Below, piece by piece: positions 25,165-31,996 of a DNA stretch of 64,000 nt; positions within the stretch are counted from its first letter, which is position 1; each line of letters starts with the position of its first letter. Location: NCBI RefSeq assembly GCF_003122365.1, contig NZ_CP029254.1, positions 3,305,001-3,369,000 of the forward strand. The letters are read 5' to 3'. Under the pieces are notes generated by a model, which saw only the letters and a program-made list of their open reading frames with translations, did not search any database and was not told the DNA's origin. This DNA comes from Streptomyces spongiicola (lineage in GTDB: Bacteria; Actinomycetota; Actinomycetes; Streptomycetales; Streptomycetaceae). The position numbers and the translations under genes are program-made.

Positions 25165-25677
25165 TCAGCTCTCAGGCGGAGATGAGGGGGGCGCCGGATG
25201 CTCGTCGCGCCGCCAGAAGGTGGGACGCCACCAGTACAGGGCCCTTGGGTCCTCAGGCCACTCGCCGCTGCTGCCTGGCTCTTCGAAGGAGTCCCGCGAC
25301 GGGTCGATCGGACGCCACCCAGGGTCCAAGGGTTCATCCTGCGCAGGCGGCCGCACGTTCTTGAGGACGCGCTCCTCCGTGGCACCGAAGCGCTGGTAGT
25401 TGCGTTGTGCCTCCACTAGGCACACGGCGTTGGCCCCGAAGCTCCATGGCCAGCGCAGCTGCACCAGGTCGTCTTCCCAGTAGCAGACGGCACAGATCTC
25501 ATAACTCCAGTGCTCGCCGAACATCTGGTGGCCGCAGCAGGGGCACGGAAGCCAGCCCTCTGCAGGGGGTGCCACGCTACTCTCCGGAATCACCAGAGGC
25601 TCCCCCCGCGCCTCCGCCGCTTCGAGAGCTTCGAGTTCAGCCAGCTCAGCGAGTATCTGCGGATCTACGTCGTTCAT
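25165..25677 (-). CDS. CPCC-type cysteine-rich protein
   Basis: 170-residue soluble protein. An acidic helical N-terminus (AELAELEALEAAEARGE) precedes a zinc-finger-like core LPCPCCGHQMFGEHWSYEICAVC (Cys-Pro-Cys-Cys plus a later Cys-x-x-Cys), the signature of the Cys_rich_CPCC family. Its C-terminal part holds YQRFGATEERVLKNVRPP, which is common in this family. Function is unknown; such genes often lie near toxins or in mobile regions. ATG 25677 is preferred over the upstream M because the frame before it is unconserved. An IS630 element lies ~50 bp upstream and may have separated it from its original promoter. Confidence 0.75.
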   Translation of the reverse strand: MNDVDPQILAELAELEALEAAEARGEPLVIPESSVAPPAEGWLPCPCCGHQMFGEHWSYEICAVCYWEDDLVQLRWPWSFGANAVCLVEAQRNYQRFGATEERVLKNVRPPAQDEPLDPGWRPIDPSRDSFEEPGSSGEWPEDPRALYWWRPTFWRRDEHPAPPSSPPES

Positions 25678-25730
25678 GGATAGGACCATACTGGGCAGCC
25701 TCACCAGGCGAATCGGCGGCTGAGCACCTA

Positions 25731-25755
25731 GTGTCTCGTGATCCGGTTCGTGTCA
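25731..25755. repeat. IS630 left terminal inverted repeat
   Basis: 25-bp end beginning GTGTCTCGTGATCCGG, an exact inverse match to the right end, flanked outside by the TA target dinucleotide at 25729-25730. Confidence 0.95.
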
Positions 25756-26847
25756 GTTTGCGTTGTTATTGAGAAGTTTCCGCACGGCGGTCTGGACGAG
25801 CCGGACCTTGGCGAGGATGTCCCCGGCGGTTGCGGTCCAGACGAACGGTTTCGCATTCGCGTTCCAGGAGTTGATGTAGTCACGGATCTGCTTGACCAGG
25901 ACGTGGACGCTGGAGAAGGTGCCGCGACGAATCGACTGCCGGGTGATGATCCCGAACCAGAGCTCGATCTGGTTCAACCAGGAGGAGCCGACGGGGGTGA
26001 AATGGAAGTGCACGTGCGGGTTCTCCTCCAGCCATGCCTTGACGTCCGGGGTGGTGTGTGTGGACAGGTTGTCCAGCACGATGTGGATCTCCTTGCCGGC
26101 CTGCGGCTTCACCGCCTTCTTCAGGAAGGCCAGGAAGGTATCGCCGTTCCGGTTCGGTTTGCACTCGCCGACGACCTCGCCGGTGGCGATGTTCAGTGCG
26201 GCGAACAGGTTCGTGGTGCCGTGCCGTACATAGTCGTGGGTGCGCTTCTCGGTGGCCGCGAAGGTCACCGGCAGCACCGGCTGGGTCCGGTCCAGCGCCT
26301 GCACCTGCGTCTTCCCGTCCACCGACAGCACGACAGCGCCCCCGGGCGGGTCCAGGTACAGCCCGACGATATCGGCGACCTTCTCCGCGAACGCCGGGTC
26401 CTTCGACAGTTTGAAGGTGCCCGACCGATGCGGTTTGAGGTTCTCCTCGCGCCAGATGCGGGCGACATAGTGGAAGGAGACCTTGATGCCCTCGGTCCGC
26501 TTCAGGTAGGCGGCCGGCGTCCGCGTCGACCAATGCGACAGACCCGAATCCGGCGGCGGAGTCATCCTCGTCAGCGCGATCACCCGGCCGCGGGTCCGCG
26601 GCGGCACCTGATCCTTTCCGCCACCGCGCTTCCTTTCCACCAGGCCCGCCACCCCGTTCTCCGCGTACCGGGCCCTGGTCCGGTCCACCGTCCGCGCGGA
26701 CACACCGGCCAGTTCGGCGATGTCCTTGCGGCGGCGGCCCTCGCCGGCCCACAACACGATGCGGGCCCGCAGAGCCACATCCGCCGTCACGTGACGGTCT
26801 GCCGCCAACGTCCGCAATTCCGCAGCCTGTTCCGAAGTGAGGTTCAC
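25753..26847 (-). CDS. IS630-family transposase
   Basis: 364-residue DDE transposase. The N-terminal helix-turn-helix is RRRKDIAELAGVSARTVDRTRARYAENG. The catalytic core shows D in VVLSVDGKTQ, D in HIVLDNLSTH, and E in LNQIELWFGI, the standard DDE spacing of IS630. The gene fills the element almost end to end and its last codons run into the left inverted repeat. There is no frameshift, so it should be active. Confidence 0.95.
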   Translation of the reverse strand: MNLTSEQAAELRTLAADRHVTADVALRARIVLWAGEGRRRKDIAELAGVSARTVDRTRARYAENGVAGLVERKRGGGKDQVPPRTRGRVIALTRMTPPPDSGLSHWSTRTPAAYLKRTEGIKVSFHYVARIWREENLKPHRSGTFKLSKDPAFAEKVADIVGLYLDPPGGAVVLSVDGKTQVQALDRTQPVLPVTFAATEKRTHDYVRHGTTNLFAALNIATGEVVGECKPNRNGDTFLAFLKKAVKPQAGKEIHIVLDNLSTHTTPDVKAWLEENPHVHFHFTPVGSSWLNQIELWFGIITRQSIRRGTFSSVHVLVKQIRDYINSWNANAKPFVWTATAGDILAKVRLVQTAVRKLLNNNAN

Positions 26848-26878
26848 ACATTACCCCAACGAGTCAAAGAGCTTCAGG

Positions 26879-26903
26879 TGACACGAACCGGATCACGAGA
26901 CAC
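26879..26903. repeat. IS630 right terminal inverted repeat
   Basis: Exact reverse complement of the left end; followed by TA at 26904-26905. Confidence 0.95.
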
Positions 26904-27133
26904 TAGTGACAGCCGCAATCCGCCACCGGCCTCGGGTCGTCGCGCTGGTAGTTGATAGCCGCATCCACGCCCGAACCCCAAGTGCAGGCTTGTGTAATGC
27001 CTTGGAGAGCTACCCATGCGGTGCTCTGGGCTTTCAGTTCATCCTGGCCTCGGCCACTCCGATCGACCAGACCGTGAAGGCGACCGGTAGGTCGCCCTTG
27101 GTGTACCGACGTCGGCCGGCCGGCGGCGGGGCC

Positions 27134-27685
27134 TTACATGTACTGGAAGTAGCGGTCGAACCAGACCGGGGGCAGGTCTTCCTCGTCCCCGTCCTCGTCG
27201 TCGCTGTCGTCGTCCCAGCCATGCTCGGCCGCCAGTGCCGCCAGGAGCGGCTCGGCGTACATCTGCTCGAGGACAGACCTGCCATCGTACGGCTCAAGGA
27301 GGAGCTCGACGGGGACGAAAACGCAGCCCAACTCGGTGCAGATGCGGTCGAGCCAGGTCAGGAACTCCTCGGTGAGGCCCTGCTCGGAGCCGGGCATGCC
27401 CTCGCCGCCCGTCCCGGCCGTGACGAAGCCGCCGAAGTTGCTCAGCAGCACCCACAACGGCCGGTCAAGGCCGGTCACTTCCGTGGGAACCGTGATGCCG
27501 CCGTAGTGACTGGTGTCCTGGGTGAGACCACTTGAGCAGGCTGGTCCGAAGTGTTCCTCAAGGGCGTGTACGAGCCCCGCGAAGCGGTCCCGTGAGGTGA
27601 TCAGGTCGAAGTGCGGCGGGCGTTCCAGGTGGTCTGGATCGTCGTACTCCCTCAGGAGCGCCCGGATTTCGTCGGTGGGGAGCAT
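27134..27685 (-). CDS. probable immunity protein of the adjacent toxin (hypothetical)
   Basis: 183-residue acidic soluble protein with no domain I can name. It ends in a very acidic stretch (WDDDSDDEDGDEEDLP) followed by VWFDRYFQYM. It lies 119 bp downstream of, and codirectional with, a polymorphic-toxin C-terminal domain, the standard place for the cognate immunity gene, and its acidity fits binding a basic nuclease. A hairpin separates the two genes, so it may have its own promoter. The ATG at 27685 begins MLPTDEIRALL. Confidence 0.55.
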   Translation of the reverse strand: MLPTDEIRALLREYDDPDHLERPPHFDLITSRDRFAGLVHALEEHFGPACSSGLTQDTSHYGGITVPTEVTGLDRPLWVLLSNFGGFVTAGTGGEGMPGSEQGLTEEFLTWLDRICTELGCVFVPVELLLEPYDGRSVLEQMYAEPLLAALAAEHGWDDDSDDEDGDEEDLPPVWFDRYFQYM

Positions 27686-27726
27686 AGTCGGGTCCTTTCG
27701 TGTTGTGCAGCGTGTGAACTGGACGT

Positions 27727-27757
27727 CGGTGGGCCCGGCCGGCTGCCGGGCCCACCG
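27727..27757. terminator. hairpin between toxin and immunity genes
   Basis: Perfect 13-bp stem (CGGTGGGCCCGGC, 27727-27739, and its complement 27745-27757) with a 5-nt loop. It could attenuate read-through from the toxin into the immunity gene. Confidence 0.7.
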
Positions 27758-27804
27758 TCCCCCATGGGGTCAGGGACGGGGTGTCAGCCCCGCTACCGTG
27801 TTCC

Positions 27805-28605
27805 TCAGTGCCTCGGGCAGTCGGGCGAGGACGACGGGTAGGCGGTGATCACTCTGTCCTTCTTCTTGACAACCCTGGTGACGACGCAGAGGAATTTCTC
27901 GCCACCCTCACCGATTGCTTCGTCGTAGTCGATGCGGGTGACCTTGTTCTTGTTGTTGGTCGGGACGATCTCGCCGCCCTTCTTCCAGGCGTCGTCGATC
28001 ATCTTCAGGAGCTCGTCCTGGTCCTTCACGATGAAGACGCCGTGCAGGGGCTTGCCGTCGACGGCCTTCGTGTGGTCCATGATGTGGTCGATGCGGTGCT
28101 TGGTGGCGCTTTCGCGCAAGTAGACCAGGCCTGCAGGCGACATGAAGATGTCGTTGCCCATGTTCACCATCCACGAGGGGCAGCTGATCGACTGTGTCAT
28201 GGCCCGCGCCGCGGACCTGGCGCACGACGGGAACTGCGTGTTCTTGCCGAAGAGCTTCTTGAAGAAGTCGTCTGCCTTGGTGCCCCACTTTCCGAACTTG
28301 ACGCCTGCGGCGCCCCATCCGGCGAGCGGCACCATGCCGGCACAGGACAGGCCCGCATCGATCTTGTTGTCTTCGCCGAAGTACCAGGCGCAGTTGGCGC
28401 CGTCTGCGATCTCGCCGAAGCCTGGGATCAGACCAAGGACGTCAAGGCCGAAGTGGCCGCCCTCGGAGAGGACCTTCCCCCAGTCGATCTCGTCGAGCTT
28501 GCGCAGGTACTCCTCGAACTCCTCGTCCTCCGCCTTGAGGGCCCGTTCATCGGCGTGGGCGTCGGCCTGCTCGGCGTACCCGTCCGCCTCGGCCGCGGAG
28601 GCCGC
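27805..28605 (-). pseudogene. polymorphic toxin, C-terminal part only
   Basis: The frame is open from about 28605, where it meets an integrase remnant, with no start codon before 28335. It therefore looks like the tail of a much larger secreted toxin. An Ala/Glu coiled region (AAASAAEADGYAEQADAHADE) is followed by a pretoxin-like hydrophobic segment (GLDVLGLIPGFGEIADGAN). The terminal ~110 residues form the toxin domain, with KHRIDHIMDHT and the end FLCVVTRVVKKKDRVITAYP. The paired histidines and final Thr-Ala-Tyr strand resemble BECR-fold (barnase/EndoU-like) RNases; that is inference. ATG 28335 could still give a 176-residue orphan toxin. Confidence 0.7.
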
Positions 28606-29349
28606 GGCCTGCGGGCGCGTTCCTCGACCGGGCGGCGAAGCACCGCCTTTACGCGCCGTACCACCTGATCGCGTTCCGAGGGCTGCGCCGAGGCGAGGCG
28701 TGCGGCCGGCAGTGGACCGACACCGACCTTGGAGCCGCGCTGCTCACCGTCGCCACACAGCTCGTCCAGCGCGGGTGGAAGGTCGAGGAGTCCGCCCCCA
28801 GGACGGACAGCGGCGAACGGGTGATCGCCCTCGACTCGGAGACCGTGAAGGTGCTCAAGGCACACCGGAAGCGACAGCTGAAGGAACGACTCAAGTGGGG
28901 CGAGTGGAGCGAGGCGTACGTCGAGACCGGCCGGGTCTTCACGCAGGGGAACGGTGAGTGGCCGCACCCCGCCTGGGTGACCGACCAGTTCCAGCGCCTG
29001 GCCGCCGAGGCGGGTCTGCCCCCGATCAGGCTGCACGACCTGCGCCACGGCGCCGCGAAGCTCGCTGTCGCGGCCGGCGCGGACATGAAGATCGTGCAGG
29101 AGATGCTCGGGCACTCCTCGATCACGATCACCTCGGACACATACGCAAGCGTGCTTCCAGAGGCCGCGCGGAAGGCCGCCGAGGACGCCGCGAGGCTCGT
29201 ACCGCGTCAGGGACGACGTACCACCGGGCTCACCTCGGGCTCACACAGCGGTGATCAAGCGGGCGGAAAGAGCAGGACGCCCCGCCCGGGAAAGCCGGAC
29301 GGGGCGCTCAAGCGCAGGTCAAAGAGGGTTTCCCCGGACCCGGGGGCGG

Positions 29350-29395
29350 TAGGCCGTGTGGGACTCGAACCCACAACCAACGGATTAAAAGTCCC
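29350..29395 (-). other. att remnant: 3' half of tRNA-Lys(UUU)
   Basis: On the minus strand the sequence reads the anticodon loop CTTTTAA, the 3' side of the anticodon stem, variable loop, T-arm (GGTTCGAGTCC) and acceptor (ACGGCC) of a tRNA-Lys. The 5' half is absent, replaced by an unrelated hairpin. Half-tRNAs of this kind next to an integrase are the attL/attR copies left by site-specific integration. Confidence 0.8.
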
Positions 29396-29416
29396 GGCAG
29401 GTTCCTGCCGGGACTT
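29389..29416. terminator. 13-bp perfect hairpin adjoining the att remnant
   Basis: AAGTCCCGGCAGG and its complement with a TT loop. It overlaps the anticodon edge of the tRNA fragment and marks where the tRNA sequence stops. Confidence 0.65.
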
Positions 29417-29521
29417 CCGCTGACTACCCCTCTCGTCCAGAAGGGCCTGGTCAGAGAGACGCACTGTGGTGTCCCATCCAGATCCGGTGGCGTTATCCCA
29501 GTACGTCCGCTCACGCATCGC

Positions 29522-29947
29522 TCACGCATTCAGCCGCTGCGACCTCCACGTGACGGGCGGCCCGGAGGGTTGCGTCCGGGGCCCCTCCCACGGCGCTCCC
29601 GACCACCACATCTCCCGATACGGATTCCGCGCAGCCTTACGAGGTTGACGTGCCCCCTGCCCCTTGGCGAGCCTTCGCGTCCCGTCGAACGCCCGAAGCT
29701 CTGCGTGCCACGCCTCCCTGCTGGCCTCCAGCACAGCCAACGCGCGAAGCAAGGCACGTTCATCTGTGCTGTAGGGACCCGCCTTGGCTTCGAGAAAGCT
29801 CAGCGACGCGTGAAAGCCGATCGGCCGATACAACTGCACGCAAGATCGGAGCTGCGCCACACGGAGACCGTGAGGAAACGCCGCATCGCGGACCTTCCGC
29901 GCAATGTTGTTGAAGCTCACCCCTGGGTTCGACAGAATTCCCATCAC
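29522..29947 (-). CDS. hypothetical protein
   Basis: 141-residue protein from tandem GTG-ATG starts (29947/29944). It has an internal motif NIARKVRDAAFPHGLRVAQL and a helical stretch TDERALLRALAVLEASREAWHAELRAF. The C-terminal third is basic (RRLAKGQGARQPRKAARNPYREMWW). Codon use is less biased to G/C at third positions than the core, as for other island genes. I do not recognise a family. It is next to the integrase/att end, a position often taken by small cargo genes. Confidence 0.5.
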   Translation of the reverse strand: MMGILSNPGVSFNNIARKVRDAAFPHGLRVAQLRSCVQLYRPIGFHASLSFLEAKAGPYSTDERALLRALAVLEASREAWHAELRAFDGTRRLAKGQGARQPRKAARNPYREMWWSGAPWEGPRTQPSGPPVTWRSQRLNA

Positions 29948-30654
29948 CTAGAGTCACAAGATGAGGTCTGACCAGGGAGGATGCACTAGGTCATGGAGAG
30001 GGGGCGTGTCTCTAGGCTCTGACATTCTTGCTGGTCAGCGCGGTGATGACCGCCAAGGGCCCCTAGATGCTGGGGCGTTGCAACCACGCTATCCGATCAC
30101 ATAGCGGGTTTCTAGCCCCATCGCGCTACGCCGAGGCAAGCCCGCAAAAGTGGCGAAAGGTGATGAATCACCCTCGAATCTTGTGGCATTGTCAGAGAAT
30201 CATGCCTCTCTCGCCAACTCCTTGACCAGCGGGAATGTCAGCGCCTAGAGACACGGGCAATTCGGGCGTGAGGCGATGAAGCTGCAGGTCATGGCCCACT
30301 TTGCATCTCTAGGCGAACCGACTTCTGTCGAACGCAGGTCACCTGGCGAGGGTAGCCAGACCTCTCGGCTTGCCTACGGAATTTTCGATCAGCTGCAGGT
30401 CGTCAGACAGCGCATCTAGACGTGGCCCCGCGTTATGAAGCTTCGATGATCACCAGACGGCCTTGAGTGATCCGCGTAGGCTGCTCCACGCGTCCTGCGG
30501 TACCCGGCCAGCGCTGCCATGGGCAGGCGACGGGGTCACCCATGAGGGCGTACCGAGCGCCTGATCCGACCGCTGGGTAGCGACGCCGAAGGCGAAGCTG
30601 GGATGCTTGTGCGGGAAAGCAGAGGATTCAGGAACCGGAGGGAGGCGTACCCCC
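29948..30654. other. CTAG-rich non-coding region
   Basis: About 700 bp without a gene. Eight CTAG tetramers occur between 29948 and 30419, whereas CTAG is normally very rare in Streptomyces DNA. Two lie in the ends of the MITE-like element (30006-30254) and the others within TCTAG or CTAGA contexts. The region also supplies the promoter and Shine-Dalgarno (GGAGGGAGG) for the downstream antitoxin gene. Confidence 0.7.
30006..30254. mobile_element. candidate MITE with 32-bp terminal inverted repeats
   Basis: The left end (30006-30037, starting GTGTCTCTAGGCTCTGACA) and right end (30223-30254) match as inverted repeats at 29 of 32 positions. The element is 249 bp, has no coding frame, and is flanked on both sides by GGGC (30002-30005 and 30255-30258), a possible 4-bp target duplication. 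Its first seven bases are also the first seven of the IS630 ends in this window. Confidence 0.6.
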
Positions 30655-31293
30655 ATGGCCTACTCAACGCGCATGGCTGCCGCCCTGTCCGGTGCGACCA
30701 TGGGTCAACTTCGGTCTTGGCGCCAAGACCGTGGCCATGGGCCGATCCTCCGCCCGGAGCTGGCAGCCAAGCCAGCCCTCTACTCATTCCGTGACGTGCT
30801 GGCTCTCCGCGCCTTCGCTCACCTCCGCCAGGACGTGTCACTCCAGAAGATCCGCAAAGCCCTGGTCACGCTGAAGAAGTTCGGCGAAGTCGAGCACCTG
30901 TCGAGTTACTCCCTTGTGGCCGACGGCGACTCGATCGTCCTTGTCGGCCATGAACACGAACACGCGACAGACCTGGTCAAGCATCCTGGCCAGCGAGTGA
31001 TCGCCACCATGGCGGACATTCTCCAGGAGTTCGCCCCCCGACCTGGTGTGGTGGTCCCGCACCTCCTGCAGCCCAAACTGAACGTCAGCGTCGACCCCGA
31101 GACGCAGGGCGGGCAGCCGGTCATCACTGGAACCCGGGTCCCTTTCGATGCCGTAGCAGAACTGGTGGAGGACGGCGTCCTTCCCGAAAATATCCGCGAT
31201 TACTACCCAGGCGTGACACCAGACGCAGCCCGCGACGCCGTGTCGTTTGCCCTCTACGTTGACAGCTACAGCCTCGGACCACGCGCTGCCTGA
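30655..31293 (+). CDS. DUF433 antitoxin (VapB45-like)
   Basis: 212-residue protein. The N-terminal ~60 residues look like a MerR-type DNA-binding domain (AAALSGATMGQLRSWRQDRG, YSFRDVLALRAFAHLRQDVSLQKIRKAL). The C-terminal ~70 residues are a DUF433 domain (GGQPVITGTRVPFDAVAELVEDGV and IRDYYPGVTPDAARDAVSFALYV). This matches the antitoxin of M. tuberculosis VapBC45 (Rv2018) in size and layout. ATG 30655 has GGAGGGAGG just upstream. Its stop codon overlaps the start of the PIN-like toxin gene (TGATG), so the two are translationally coupled. Autorepression through the N-terminal domain is expected for such systems. Confidence 0.82.
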   Translation: MAYSTRMAAALSGATMGQLRSWRQDRGHGPILRPELAAKPALYSFRDVLALRAFAHLRQDVSLQKIRKALVTLKKFGEVEHLSSYSLVADGDSIVLVGHEHEHATDLVKHPGQRVIATMADILQEFAPRPGVVVPHLLQPKLNVSVDPETQGGQPVITGTRVPFDAVAELVEDGVLPENIRDYYPGVTPDAARDAVSFALYVDSYSLGPRAA

Positions 31294-31733
31294 TGCGAAT
31301 TCTCATCGACGAGAACGTCCCGGTGCAGATGCTCGAAATGCTCAGGCGGCTCCTCCCTGAGCACGAGGTTCGTCACGTCAGCGAAATCAAGTGGGCCGGC
31401 AAGAAGGACCTCGCGCTGCTCCCTGACGCCGCGCGCAGGGGGTTTCAAGCCTTCCTCACTAAGGACGGACGCCAGCTGGAGATCCCGTCGGAATCCGCTG
31501 CGATCAAGAAGTCTGGAATGCATCACATCAGGTTCAGCCACGGCCACAAGGGCATGGCAGGGCTGGGCCTGGCCATGGGGGCAGTGATCGCCGCCATGCC
31601 ACTGATAGTCCGCGAGCTGGAGGAAACAGATGAGCAGCGGCTGGTGCACATCAAGGGCCTGAATCCAGCAACCAAGCATCGTTTCGACCTGGTTGACCCG
31701 GCAAAGTCGCCACCAAGTTATTGGCCCCGGTAA
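31293..31733 (+). CDS. PIN-like toxin, DUF5615/VapC45 type
   Basis: 146-residue protein starting MRILIDENVPVQML, the hallmark first strand and catalytic Asp-Glu of DUF5615/Mut7-C PIN-like RNases. Later come VRHVSEIKWAGKKDLALLPDAARRGFQAFLTKD, which carries the second acidic cluster and the final catalytic Asp. The start overlaps the antitoxin stop by one base. In VapBC45-type systems the toxin cleaves RNA until bound by the DUF433 partner; the target here is unknown. Both genes lie between an integrase relic and two large defence-like genes, the usual setting for island-stabilising modules. Confidence 0.82.
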   Translation: MRILIDENVPVQMLEMLRRLLPEHEVRHVSEIKWAGKKDLALLPDAARRGFQAFLTKDGRQLEIPSESAAIKKSGMHHIRFSHGHKGMAGLGLAMGAVIAAMPLIVRELEETDEQRLVHIKGLNPATKHRFDLVDPAKSPPSYWPR

Positions 31734-31996
31734 AGGTTGCGAAGCCCCATCGCTCCCCTGCGCATTACGAGGGCCTGCAAGATCGTGACGAATGGTGATC
31801 CGCGATCATGCTTAATCCGGTTTTCCCTGGTCAGAGGCTTGCCGGACTCGCCAGCGTGATGCTCGATCCATCTGGTGCTGAGCCGTCCGCTCACGCTGGA
31901 CACTGCGCTGACCAGCCCCGAACCACCCATGGTGAACATCGCGCCCACGTTGCCCCGTGGAGATCGCCCTCCCCGCAGAGGGGACTACCCGTTCGC

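Larger units (their letters stand above)
25731..26903 (-). mobile_element. intact IS630-family insertion sequence (1173 bp)
   Basis: Perfect 25-bp terminal inverted repeats bound a single transposase gene, and each end abuts a TA dinucleotide, the duplicated target of IS630/Tc1 elements. Intact ends plus an uninterrupted gene indicate a recent insertion compared with its decayed neighbours. Confidence 0.95.
28608..29423 (+). pseudogene. tyrosine site-specific integrase, catalytic half only
   Basis: The frame enters at FLDRAAKHRLYAPYHLIAFRGLRRGEACG. It keeps the full set of catalytic residues: Arg in GLRRGE, HxxR in HDLRHGAAK, His in GHSSITI and Tyr in SDTYASV. The N-terminal core-binding (SAM-like) half is missing and is replaced by the inverted tail of a toxin gene. 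The 3' end runs through a hairpin into the tRNA-Lys 3' half at 29350-29395, as in pSAM2-like elements whose int gene abuts att. No start codon or ribosome-binding site remains before GTG 28821. Confidence 0.85.

Noticed and set aside
27034..27120. Minus-strand frame ending DLPVAFTVWSIGVAEARMN as a gene
   Set aside because: Looks protein-like but is under 30 codons, without a start or matching family; perhaps a relic.
29360..29440. Complete tRNA-Lys gene
   Set aside because: Only the anticodon loop to 3' end matches a tRNA; the 5' half is replaced by a hairpin, so no cloverleaf can form.
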